Below the pieces are notes generated by a model, which saw only the letters and a list, made by a program, of their open reading frames with translations, ran no database searches and was not told where the DNA came from. Shown piece by piece: positions 24,346 to 32,206 of a stretch of DNA of 64,000 nt. The stretch lies in the NCBI RefSeq assembly GCF_041080655.1, contig NZ_CP163525.1:5456001-5520000 (forward strand), in the 5' to 3' direction. The stretch is from Streptomyces sp. CG4. GTDB lineage: Bacteria > Actinomycetota > Actinomycetes > Streptomycetales > Streptomycetaceae. A program made the translations under genes and the position numbers. Position 1 is the first letter of the stretch, and every line of letters begins with the position of its first letter.

Positions 24346-25500
24346 TCAGTTCCGCAGGAGAAGGGCGGAGGTGGGCACGCCCTCACCGGCGGTGACCAGA
24401 CAGGTGGCGGCGCCGGGGACCTGGGCGGTACTGGTCCCGCGCAGCTGCTTGACGCCCTCGTTGACGAGGTTGAAGCCATGCACATAGGCCTCGCTGAGCC
24501 CACCACCACTGGTGTTGACGGGCAGCCGCCCCCCGATCTCCAGCGCCCCGCCCTCGGTGAAGGCACCCCCTTCCCCTCTCCCGCAGAAGCCGTATCCCTC
24601 CAGCGACAGGGGTATCAGGGCCGTGAAGGCGTCGTAGATCTGCGCCACGTCCACGTCGTCCGGGGTGAAGTCGGCGTGCTTCCACAGGTGCCTGGCGGCG
24701 GTCCAGGCGGGCCCGGTGAGGGGGTCGTCGTTCCAGTAGTTGACCATGCCGTGGTGCTGGGCGGGCAGTCCCTGGGCGGCGGAGTGGACGTAGACGGGGG
24801 TGCGACGGCAGTCCCGGGCGCGCTCCGCGGACACGAGGACACAGGCGAGGGCCCCGTCCGTCTCCAGGCAGTTGTCGAAGAGGCAGAGCGGCTCGCTGAT
24901 CCACCGGGAGGTCATGTACATCTCGCGGGTCAGCGGCCGTTCGTACATCACGGCGGCCGGGTTCTGGTTGGCCCGGTTGCGGCAGGCGAGGGCGACGTTG
25001 AAGAGGTGATCCCGGGTGGCGCCGTACTCGTGCATGTACCGCCGCGTCAGCATGGCGATCTCGTCGGCGGGCCGGAGCAGCCCGAAGGGCCGGGTCCACT
25101 GGCCGGGAGTCGGGAGCTGCACGTGGGTGTTGGTCCACGGCCGCGCCCCGCTGCCCCGCTTCCGCGACCGCCAGGCGACGCCGACGGAGGCCTGCCCGGA
25201 GGCGATGGCGGCGGCGAGATGCCCGACGGTGGCACAGGAACCGCCACCCCCGTACCCCACCTTGCTGAAGAAGGTCAGATCCCCGAACCCGACGGCCTTC
25301 GCGAGCTCGACCTCGTCGGTCTCCTCCATGGTGTAGGAGGCGAGACCGTCGACCTCACTGGGCGCGATCCCCGCGTCGTCGAGGGCGGCGATCACCGCCC
25401 GGCACGCAAGCGTCTTCTCATCCTCGGCCAGCTGCCTGGCGAACGAGGTCTGCCCGATCCCGACGATGGCGGTGGCGTCCTTGAGCCCGGTTGCTGCCAT
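24346..25500 (-). CDS. Thiolase-fold lipid-transfer-type protein (Ltp-like, second copy)
   Basis: 384 residues. TAIVGIGQTSFARQLAEDEKTLACRAV, GSCATVGHLAAAIASGQASVGVAWRSR, VAQIYDAFTALIPLSLEGYGFCGRGEGGAF and LPVNTSGGGLSEAYVHGFN. As in the first Ltp, the aligned position of the thiolase nucleophile is Gly (a Cys lies two residues on), while the Ltp2-type Tyr-Asp (YDAFT) and GEGGAF motifs are intact. Most likely a retro-aldolase acting on a 3-hydroxyacyl-CoA with the adjacent DUF35 protein. GAGGGGG precedes ATG 25500. First gene of its operon and divergent from fadD across two operators. Confidence 0.84.
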   Translation of the reverse strand: MAATGLKDATAIVGIGQTSFARQLAEDEKTLACRAVIAALDDAGIAPSEVDGLASYTMEETDEVELAKAVGFGDLTFFSKVGYGGGGSCATVGHLAAAIASGQASVGVAWRSRKRGSGARPWTNTHVQLPTPGQWTRPFGLLRPADEIAMLTRRYMHEYGATRDHLFNVALACRNRANQNPAAVMYERPLTREMYMTSRWISEPLCLFDNCLETDGALACVLVSAERARDCRRTPVYVHSAAQGLPAQHHGMVNYWNDDPLTGPAWTAARHLWKHADFTPDDVDVAQIYDAFTALIPLSLEGYGFCGRGEGGAFTEGGALEIGGRLPVNTSGGGLSEAYVHGFNLVNEGVKQLRGTSTAQVPGAATCLVTAGEGVPTSALLLRN

Positions 25501-25520
25501 GGCGTCCCCCTCACGGCTTC

Positions 25521-25535
25521 CTGACAGAGTGTCAG
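25521..25535. promoter_or_regulatory. Operator CTGAC-N5-GTCAG (site 5a)
   Basis: CTGACAGAGTGTCAG, perfect arms, 21 bp from the Ltp-like start on the minus strand. Confidence 0.8.
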
Positions 25536-25547
25536 ATTACAGCTAAT

Positions 25548-25562
25548 CTGACGGTCAGTCAG
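25548..25562. promoter_or_regulatory. Operator CTGAC-N5-GTCAG (site 5b)
   Basis: CTGACGGTCAGTCAG, perfect arms, 20 bp upstream of the FadD-like ATG. It pairs with site 5a, centres 27 bp apart, in an 81-bp divergent promoter. Confidence 0.8.
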
Positions 25563-25581
25563 CTGTGGCAGGGGGCCTGTG

Positions 25582-27177
25582 ATGAGCGACTGGGACACCA
25601 TCCCCGATCTGGTCCGGTGGTCGGCCGAGCGGTACGCCGACGCCGAGGCCGTGGTCGAGGGCCGTACGAGGATCACGTACGCGGAACTGGGCGCGAGGGT
25701 GGAGCGAGCGGCGGCGGCCTGCCTGGCGAGCGGAGTGGAGACCGGCGGCCGGGTCGCGGTCTGGGCTCCCAACTCCCTCGACTGGATCGTGTCGGCCCTG
25801 GGCGCGGTGACGGCGGGCGCGGTCCTCGTCCCGCTCAACACCCGCTTCAAGGGTACGGAGGCGGCGGACGTACTGCGCCGCAGCGGAGCCCGGCTGCTCT
25901 TCGTCACCGGCACCTTCCTGGGCACGTCGTACGTGGCGAGCCTGCGCAGAGCGGCGGGGGACGGGGCCCCGACGGGCCCGGGTCCACTGCCCGGCCTGCC
26001 GGAACTTCTGCAGGTGGTGGTCCTGTCGGAGGACGCGCCACCGGACTTCCGCACATGGAAGGACTTCCTGGCGGGAGGGGAGGGCGTGTCGGCGGCCGAA
26101 GTGCGCGGACGGGCAGGGGAGTTGGAAGGCCGGTCGCTGTCGGACATCATCTACACGTCGGGTACGACGGGCCGCCCCAAGGGCGCGATGATCACGCACG
26201 AGCAGACCCTGCGGGCGTACGACATCTGGGCGGACCTGGCGGGATTGCGGGTCGGTGACCGCTACTTGATCATCAACCCCTTCTTCCACACCTTCGGCTA
26301 CAAGGCCGGGGTGATCGCCTGCCTGATGCGCGGGGCGACGATGATCCCGCAGTCGGTGTTCAACGTGGAGACGGCGCTGGCGAACATCGCGGCGGAGCGC
26401 GTGTCGGTCCTCCCGGGTCCACCGACGCTCCACCAGTCATTGCTGGACCACCCGTCCCGGGACGCCCATGACCTCTCGGCGCTGCGGCTGGTGGTGACGG
26501 GAGCGGCGGTGGTGCCGTTGCGGCTGGTGGAGCGGCTGAGGGGGGAGCTGGGGGTGGAGACGGTCCTCACGGCCTACGGTCTCTCGGAGGCGAGCGGCAT
26601 CGTCACGATGTGCCGGCGCGGCGACGACCCGTCGGTGATCGCGTCGACGTCGGGCCGGGCGATCCCCGGCACGGAGGTGAGGGTGGTGGACGTCTCCGGC
26701 GCTCCGGTGCCCACCGGCACCCCGGGCGAGGTCCTGGTCCGCGGCTTCCACGTCATGCGCGGCTACTACGAGGACATCGGGGCCACCTCCGAAGTGATCT
26801 CCGCGGAGGGCTGGCTGAGCACGGGAGACGTGGGTGCCCTCGACGAGGCGGGCAATCTGCGCATCACGGACCGCATCAAGGACATGTTCATCGTCGGCGG
26901 CTTCAACGCCTACCCCGCGGAGATAGAGCAACTGCTCGGCATGCACCCGGATGTGGCCGACGCCGCCGTGATCGGCGTCCCCGACCCCCGCCTCGGCGAG
27001 GTCGCCAAGGCGTTCGTGGTGCGCAGGCCGGGCTCGACCCTGACCTCGGACGACCTGATCGCCTGGTCCCGCCGCGAGATGGCGAACTACAAGGTGCCGA
27101 GAATGGTCGAGTTCGTGGCGGAACTGCCGCGTAATGCGAGCGGGAAGGTGATCAAGGGGGTTCTGCGGGGGGCCTGA
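25582..27177 (+). CDS. AMP-forming acyl-CoA ligase (FadD3/FadD-like)
   Basis: 531 residues, ANL superfamily. A3 motif IIYTSGTTGRPKGAMITH, A5 TAYGLSEASG, A7/A8 LSTGDVGALDEAGNLRITDRIKDMFIVGGFNAYPAEIE and a C-terminal catalytic Lys in NASGKVIKG. Overall resemblance, as judged by eye, is to the FadD3/FadD17 group that activates ring-derived acids with ATP and CoA. ATG 25582 follows GGGGG (the GTG at 25579 is less likely). It is monocistronic and followed by a palindrome at 27179. With the divergent Ltp-DUF35-hydratase operon it makes a compact activation and side-chain-cleavage module. Substrate unknown. Confidence 0.88.
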   Translation: MSDWDTIPDLVRWSAERYADAEAVVEGRTRITYAELGARVERAAAACLASGVETGGRVAVWAPNSLDWIVSALGAVTAGAVLVPLNTRFKGTEAADVLRRSGARLLFVTGTFLGTSYVASLRRAAGDGAPTGPGPLPGLPELLQVVVLSEDAPPDFRTWKDFLAGGEGVSAAEVRGRAGELEGRSLSDIIYTSGTTGRPKGAMITHEQTLRAYDIWADLAGLRVGDRYLIINPFFHTFGYKAGVIACLMRGATMIPQSVFNVETALANIAAERVSVLPGPPTLHQSLLDHPSRDAHDLSALRLVVTGAAVVPLRLVERLRGELGVETVLTAYGLSEASGIVTMCRRGDDPSVIASTSGRAIPGTEVRVVDVSGAPVPTGTPGEVLVRGFHVMRGYYEDIGATSEVISAEGWLSTGDVGALDEAGNLRITDRIKDMFIVGGFNAYPAEIEQLLGMHPDVADAAVIGVPDPRLGEVAKAFVVRRPGSTLTSDDLIAWSRREMANYKVPRMVEFVAELPRNASGKVIKGVLRGA

Positions 27178-27178
27178 T

Positions 27179-27192
27179 GTGAACGGGTTCAC
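27179..27192. promoter_or_regulatory. Perfect palindrome GTGAAC-GG-GTTCAC
   Basis: GTGAACGGGTTCAC begins 1 bp after the fadD stop. Six-base arms with a 2-base centre are too tight for an efficient hairpin terminator; it resembles an operator for the downstream GH16 gene. Unproven. Confidence 0.4.
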
Positions 27193-27232
27193 CTTGACGC
27201 CCTGTTGATCATCTGGTGTGAGTCAGATCTCG

Positions 27233-27262
27233 TTGTGGGGGCGCGGCGGGTCTGCCTAGCCT
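27233..27262 (+). promoter_or_regulatory. Possible promoter of the GH16 gene
   Basis: TTGTGG (27233-27238), 18-bp spacer, TAGCCT (27257-27262) resembles a housekeeping-sigma promoter and would leave a leader of about 105 nt before ATG 27376. Confidence 0.4.
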
Positions 27263-27375
27263 GCGGAAGTCCGCATCGGACGGACTCCGTCGCCGGAACG
27301 CCGAGTCCTGCGGGGACCGGACAGCGGTCCGAGCGGGACAGCTCATCTCGCAGGCGTCGTAAGAAAGCCCCCACC

Positions 27376-28536
27376 ATGCGCCTTTCCGTCTCCCCTGCCC
27401 GCGTGGGCGTGGCCGGCGCAGCCGCCGCGCTGCTGCTCCTGCCGCTCGCCAACCGGGCCGCCGCCGCCACCTCCGTCACCCAGGACCGGCTGACCCCGAC
27501 CGCGATGACCGCGGGCGTCGCGACCTCGGCTCAGCTGACCGTGCGCGCGTCCAGCTGCTTCACCGCCAAGACCCTCGGTGTCGGCGTGCGGGACGCGGCC
27601 GGCAAGAACCTTGACTTCCCGGGTAACGCCTCACATGTCCGAATATGCCCGAGTGGTGCGCGCTTCACCAGCGCCCCCCGCGCGCTGCCGGCCGGCGCGT
27701 ACACGATCTTCGGCTTCTGGCAGGACTCCGGCGGGGCCTGGCACAGCCTGCCGAAGCACCGGCTGACCGTCGCCTCGGGCTCGACCGCTCCGGCCCCGAA
27801 GGCCACACCCGCCCCGGCCCCGTCGCCCTCCGGTGGCGGCGGCTCGCCGATCGCCGGCCAGTCCGTGGTCTGGTCGGACGACTTCTCAGGTGGCATCGCC
27901 TGGGGCTCGAAGTGGGTCGGCGACAAGTCCTCGTCCTACCGCTACGGCAACCACAACCCGGACGACAACAAGCTCGACTGGCTGGACCCGAGCGACGTCA
28001 CGACCTCGAACGGCGTCGCGACGTTCACCGCCCAGCCCTCCTCGCACACCCTGGAGAGCGGCAAGCAGGCATGGACCACGGGTCTGCTCACCACCGAGGG
28101 ATCCGGCGAGGGCTTCCAGGTGAAGACCGGCGACTACGCCGAGACGCGGGTCGAGCTGCCCTCCGGCACCGGTGCCTGGCCGGCCCTGTGGACCTGGAAG
28201 GACGGCAACGGCGAGATCGACTCCTTCGAGTACCACCCGGACAACCCGAACCTGCTGGAGCTGAGCAACCGCATCACCCCCGGCTCCGACGACTACGCCA
28301 ACTCCGGCGCGGTCGCGCCGGGCCAGTGGGTCACCATCGGCACCTATTACGGCGCCAACTCGGTGGACTGGTACGTCAACGGGCAGAAGGTCTACTCCGA
28401 CGGCCACGGCGTGGGCAGCGCCTTCTCCGCGTACCTGATCCTCAACCTGTCGCTCAGCGCCGGCCAGTACCACTCCGCGCCCACCGGCTCGACACCGATC
28501 ACCATGCAGGCGGACTACGTGAAGGTGTACCGCTGA
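27376..28536 (+). CDS. Secreted glycoside hydrolase family 16-like glucanase
   Basis: 386 residues. Signal peptide at 1-31 (GVAGAAAALLLLPLANRAAAA). A ~100-residue beta domain with two Cys (61 and 91, probable disulfide) follows, then a Pro/Ala/Gly linker at 135-158 and a GH16 jelly-roll domain. The domain carries the catalytic ExDxxE as E280-I-D282-S-F-E285, with AWPALWTW before it and a C-terminal ITMQADYVKVYR strand, as in laminarinases. It should cleave beta-1,3 or mixed-linked glucans outside the cell. ATG 27376 was chosen because the signal peptide begins there. Convergent with afsS across a strong hairpin; unrelated to the catabolic regulon. Confidence 0.82.
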   Translation: MRLSVSPARVGVAGAAAALLLLPLANRAAAATSVTQDRLTPTAMTAGVATSAQLTVRASSCFTAKTLGVGVRDAAGKNLDFPGNASHVRICPSGARFTSAPRALPAGAYTIFGFWQDSGGAWHSLPKHRLTVASGSTAPAPKATPAPAPSPSGGGGSPIAGQSVVWSDDFSGGIAWGSKWVGDKSSSYRYGNHNPDDNKLDWLDPSDVTTSNGVATFTAQPSSHTLESGKQAWTTGLLTTEGSGEGFQVKTGDYAETRVELPSGTGAWPALWTWKDGNGEIDSFEYHPDNPNLLELSNRITPGSDDYANSGAVAPGQWVTIGTYYGANSVDWYVNGQKVYSDGHGVGSAFSAYLILNLSLSAGQYHSAPTGSTPITMQADYVKVYR

Positions 28537-28574
28537 TCAGCCCTTGAGAGACCCGAGGAAGGCGGAGCCCCCCC

Positions 28575-28626
28575 GGACACACGTCGGCCGCGACGGCTCC
28601 CCCTCGGTGCCGTCGCGGCCGTGTCC
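28575..28626. terminator. Bidirectional hairpin terminator between GH16 and afsS
   Basis: Arms GGCCGCGACGGC (28586-28597) and GCCGTCGCGGCC (28609-28620) are perfect 12-bp complements around an 11-nt loop. They extend by GGACAC/GTGTCC after a 5-nt bulge. It lies between two converging stop codons, so it should terminate both. Confidence 0.8.
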
Positions 28627-28645
28627 CCCGTGCTGGAAGGTCTCG

Positions 28646-28819
28646 TCAGGCCTTTTCGTCGGTGGCGTGAGAGTTGTCCGGCGTTACTTCGCCGGTGGTC
28701 TCGCCGGCGGCGACGGTGGTGATCTTTGCCGGCTCGATGGTGGCGTGGCTGTTCAGCGTGGTCACCTCGGTCGGCTCGGTGTTCGCAGCCGGTGCCGTGG
28801 CCGTGTTCTCGTTGCTCAT
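28646..28819 (-). CDS. afsS: AfsS-like small 'sigma-like' protein
   Basis: 57 residues, too short for most gene finders. It is Thr/Ala/Glu-rich with two imperfect repeats, VTTLNSHATIEP and VTPDNSHATDEK, recalling the T-x-DNH-M/A-x-P repeats of AfsS. It lies downstream of the AfsR homologue on the same strand, exactly where afsS (afsR2) sits in S. coelicolor. GGGGAGC precedes ATG 28819. AfsS raises antibiotic production after AfsR activates its promoter; its biochemical action is not established. The upstream 210 bp carry a direct repeat suited to AfsR/PhoP (28994-29011). Differences from classical AfsS (an extra Ser in 'DNSHA', only two repeats) leave some doubt. Confidence 0.75.
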   Translation of the reverse strand: MSNENTATAPAANTEPTEVTTLNSHATIEPAKITTVAAGETTGEVTPDNSHATDEKA

Positions 28820-28993
28820 GACTCTGCTCCCCTGAAAGTACGTGGATGCGATGCGCCGGCGCGGCCCGTCCGGCAGCTCCCCCGAGAGCCGCCGGACGGG
28901 TGCTGACGGCCGCTACACCTTACGGTGCGGCTGCCGGTCGGCCCGCCTGCCCCCCGACGCGACGGATCGACAGGAAAGAGCCTGCCGTGGGGC

Positions 28994-29011
28994 GATAAAC
29001 GAACGATGAAC
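28994..29011 (-). promoter_or_regulatory. Direct repeats in the afsS promoter (AfsR/PhoP-type site)
   Basis: On the minus strand GTTCATCGTTCGTTTATC holds two 11-bp-spaced units, GTTCATC and GTTTATC, like PHO-box direct-repeat units (GTTCAYC). In S. coelicolor AfsR and PhoP both bind overlapping sequence at the -35 region of afsS. Position here, 175 bp before afsS and 20 bp after the afsR stop, fits a regulatory site, though farther from the start codon than I would expect unless the leader is long. Confidence 0.55.
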
Positions 29012-29029
29012 GCGTACACGCGCGCTGCG

Positions 29030-31996
29030 TCAGACGACGGCACCGGGCTTGAGAAGGGCCCGTACTTCCTCGGCTTCCGAGACCTTCAGCGCATCGAAGA
29101 TCTCAAGAGCTTCCTGCCAGCAGACTTGTGCGCGGCCGGACTGCCCGATGCCGCTCAAGGCGCGACCCAGCACGGTGAGTACGTTGCCGCGTCGCCAGTC
29201 ACCGCCGACCCCGCGCAGAAGGGCCAGCGCCGTCTCGGCGTTGGTCGCGGCCTCCGCCGGACGGCCGGCCGCCAGGTCGAGTTCCGCGAGACGGAAAAGG
29301 GTCATCCCCTCCCACAGACGCATCCGGCTGTCCCGGAAGACGGAGAGAGCCTCCTCCAGGCGCTCGGCAGCATGCTTGTACTGGCCGCATTGGGTGAGCG
29401 CGAGGCCCAGCGCATAGCGTCCGTTGGCGCCCTTCAGCGCGTGTCCCATGGCGTCGTACATGTCGGTTCCCTGCTGAGCCAGGGACACGGCGCTCGCGGT
29501 CTGGCCCATCGCCAGCCGGATCCGGGAGAGGTTGCACAGGGCGCTGGCCTCTCCGGGGCGGTCTCCGCACGAACGGAAGCTGTCGATGGCACGCGTGAGA
29601 TGCTTCTCGCCCTCTTCGAAACGACCTCGGTAGAGCGCGATGATGCCGAGCATGTTGGAGGCCCAGCATGGGGGCAGGGGATCTCCCGCGGCGTCGGCCA
29701 GCAGCAGGGCGTGGGTGGCTTCCTCGCCGGCCAGCTCGAATCGGCCCGTCAGGTGGTGGCCGTTGGCCACGGTGACGAGGGCACGTGCCTCCGCCTTCTG
29801 ATCGCCGGCCGCCTGTGCCGCGGCGCGTACGGAGGCCGCTGTGTCGACGTACTCCCGGGAGTTGGCGCCCGACTCGGTCAGATCGACAGCAGTCCACAAC
29901 AGGTCGACGGCACGCCGCACATGATGGGGTGCCGACGACTGGCGCACACACGCGAGCAGGCAGATCGCCTCCCCGTACAGCCAGTCCTGAGCGCGGTGAC
30001 GATCCTCGAAGCTCAGGCCCGGATACTCCGTCGGTTCCAGGTGGTCCACGAGCCGGTCCCCGGGACGTTCGATGGCATACACCTGAGCTGCCGTGGCCAA
30101 GTAGAAGTCCAGCAGCCGCGACATCGCCGCCTCCCGCTCGCTCGGGGGCTGTTCGTCGCGTTCCGCGCAGGCACGCGCGTAGAGGCGGACCAGGTCGTGG
30201 AAGCGGTAGCGGCCGGGTGCCGCTGACTCCAGCAGGGACGTGTCCACCAGGGACTCCAGGAGGTCCTCCGTGTCCTCCACCGGCAGATCGAGGACCGCTG
30301 CCGCAGCCGCCAGGGAGATGTCCGGGCCGTCGGCCAATCCCAGCAACCGGAACGCCCGGGCCTGGGCCGGCTCCAACTGCCCGTACCCCAGCTCGAAGGT
30401 CGCCTTCACGGCCAGGTCGCCGGCCTGCAGCTCGTCGAGCCGGCGGCGTTCGTCCGCCAGCTTCGCCGCGAGGACCGAGACCGTCCAGGTGCGGCGGGCC
30501 GCGAGGCGGGACGCCGCGATACGGATCGCCAGCGGCAGGAAGCCGCAGGCCGCCACCACGTCCAGGGCCGATTCGCGTTCCGAGGCCACCCGCTCCTCGC
30601 CCACGATCTTCGTGAAGAGTGCGAGGGCCTCGTCCGGGGACATCACGTCCAGGTCGACCAGATGTGCGCCGGCCAGGTCGACCATGCGGACGCGGGAGGT
30701 CACGAGGGCCGCGCAGCCGCCGGTGCCGGGCAGCAGCGGGCGCACCTGGGCCGCGTCCTTCGCGTTGTCCAGCAGGAGCAGGACCCGGCGGTCGTCGAGG
30801 ACCGAGCGGTAGAGGGCCGCCCGCTCGTCCAGGGAGTCGGGAATCGCCGTGTCCGCCGTGCCCAGCGCCCGCAGGAACGAACCCAGTACCGTCTCCGGCT
30901 CCGCCGGCCTCGGTCCCGCGCCCTGCAGGTCGACGTACAGCTGGCCGTCCGGGAAGGCCCGCCGTGCCCGGTGGGCCACGTGCACGGCCAGGGTCGTCTT
31001 GCCCACTCCACCGATGCCGGCCAGGGCCGAGACGGCCATGACCCGGCCCGCCGCCTCCGAGGCCGACGCCAGCACCTCGCTCAGCTCCTCGACGAGGGAC
31101 GAGCGGCCCGTGAAGTCGGGGACGGAGGCGGGGAGCTGGGCCGGACGGACCGCCACCACCGGCGATTCCGTGGCCGGGGACGACGGTTCCGCCAGTGCCG
31201 GGTCGGCCTGGAGGATGCGTTGCTGCAGCTCCCGCAGGCCGGGGCGGGGGTCGACGCCCAGTTCCTCGGCCAGCAGGCGGCGGGTGTCGGCGTAGACCGC
31301 CAGGGCCTCCGCCTGGCGGCCGCTGCGGTACAGCGCCAGCATCAGCAGCTCACGCAGGCGCTCGCGCAGGGGGTGGGCCGCCGTCAGGGCCGTCAGTTCG
31401 GAGACCGCCTCGGCGTGGCAGCCCTGCTCCAGGTCCATGTCCAGGCGGGACTCCAGCAGGCCGAGGCGCCATTCCTCCAGGCGGACCCGCTGGGTCTCGG
31501 CGTAGGGGCCGGGGACGCCGGCCAGCGCCTCGCCCTCCCAGCGGGTCAGGGCCTGGTTCAGCTGCGTGCGGGCCCGGCACAGGTCGCCGGTGGCCCGTGC
31601 CTTCTCCGCCTGTGCCGCGAGGTCCTGCGCGGCGGCCAGGTCCAGGGCGCCCTCGCCGAGGCCCCGGATCGCATAGCCGCCGGACTCGCTGACCAGGACA
31701 CCGGCGTCCAGGATCTTGCGCAGGCGGGACGCGTACGTGCGTACCGCCGCCAGCGCCTGCGACGGGGGCTCGGCGCCCCACAGGGCGTCGATCAGCTCCG
31801 CCGCCGTCGCCGTACGGCCCTCGCGCAGCAGCAGGGCGGCCAGCAGGGCGCGCTGCTGGGGGGAGCCCGTGCTGAGCTGCTCCTCGCCGCGCCAGGCCCG
31901 TACCGGACCGAGCACGCCGAAGCGCAGCGCCGCCTGTTCCGTGACGGTCACGGAACCGGGACGCCGCTGCTCAGGCACTCGCGGCCCACCGTCCAT
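29030..31996 (-). CDS. afsR: SARP-NB-ARC-TPR global regulator AfsR
   Basis: 988 residues. N-terminal OmpR-like DNA-binding and BTAD domains (about 22-270: LRFGVLGPVRAW, ALLAALLLREGRTATAAELIDALWG, VRTYASRLRKIL), an NB-ARC ATPase with Walker A GIGGVGKTTLAVHV near 328 and LLLLDNAKDAAQVRPLLPG, and C-terminal TPRs. Length (AfsR is 993), the start MDGGPRVPEQRR and the adjacent afsS-like gene support AfsR. It is phosphorylated by AfsK and other kinases, has ATPase activity needed for activation, and binds the afsS promoter. ATG 31996 with GAGGGGG was chosen over the upstream in-frame codon at 32023. Separated from afsK by two unrelated transcription blocks. Confidence 0.92.
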   Translation of the reverse strand: MDGGPRVPEQRRPGSVTVTEQAALRFGVLGPVRAWRGEEQLSTGSPQQRALLAALLLREGRTATAAELIDALWGAEPPSQALAAVRTYASRLRKILDAGVLVSESGGYAIRGLGEGALDLAAAQDLAAQAEKARATGDLCRARTQLNQALTRWEGEALAGVPGPYAETQRVRLEEWRLGLLESRLDMDLEQGCHAEAVSELTALTAAHPLRERLRELLMLALYRSGRQAEALAVYADTRRLLAEELGVDPRPGLRELQQRILQADPALAEPSSPATESPVVAVRPAQLPASVPDFTGRSSLVEELSEVLASASEAAGRVMAVSALAGIGGVGKTTLAVHVAHRARRAFPDGQLYVDLQGAGPRPAEPETVLGSFLRALGTADTAIPDSLDERAALYRSVLDDRRVLLLLDNAKDAAQVRPLLPGTGGCAALVTSRVRMVDLAGAHLVDLDVMSPDEALALFTKIVGEERVASERESALDVVAACGFLPLAIRIAASRLAARRTWTVSVLAAKLADERRRLDELQAGDLAVKATFELGYGQLEPAQARAFRLLGLADGPDISLAAAAAVLDLPVEDTEDLLESLVDTSLLESAAPGRYRFHDLVRLYARACAERDEQPPSEREAAMSRLLDFYLATAAQVYAIERPGDRLVDHLEPTEYPGLSFEDRHRAQDWLYGEAICLLACVRQSSAPHHVRRAVDLLWTAVDLTESGANSREYVDTAASVRAAAQAAGDQKAEARALVTVANGHHLTGRFELAGEEATHALLLADAAGDPLPPCWASNMLGIIALYRGRFEEGEKHLTRAIDSFRSCGDRPGEASALCNLSRIRLAMGQTASAVSLAQQGTDMYDAMGHALKGANGRYALGLALTQCGQYKHAAERLEEALSVFRDSRMRLWEGMTLFRLAELDLAAGRPAEAATNAETALALLRGVGGDWRRGNVLTVLGRALSGIGQSGRAQVCWQEALEIFDALKVSEAEEVRALLKPGAVV

Positions 31997-32170
31997 GCGT
32001 TCGTCCCCCTCGGCATCGAACAACCCCGTCAGTTTGCCTTGTTCCGGCAGGTTCCGTCAGCCACGGGAGACGCCGATCACAGGGAGGCGCATTTCAGTAC
32101 ACAAAGCCCTCACACCTCGATCCGCAAATCACTCACACCTCTTCGCACGCAGTCGTCCGATACGCGATAG

Positions 32171-32185
32171 CTGACGGACCGTCAG
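32171..32185. promoter_or_regulatory. Operator CTGAC-N5-GTCAG (site 6)
   Basis: CTGACGGACCGTCAG is a full 15-bp palindrome (CTGACGG-A-CCGTCAG), the best copy in the window, 21 bp upstream of the amidohydrolase ATG. Confidence 0.85.
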
Positions 32186-32206
32186 ATCGGCGCTACCGTG
32201 AGGGCC

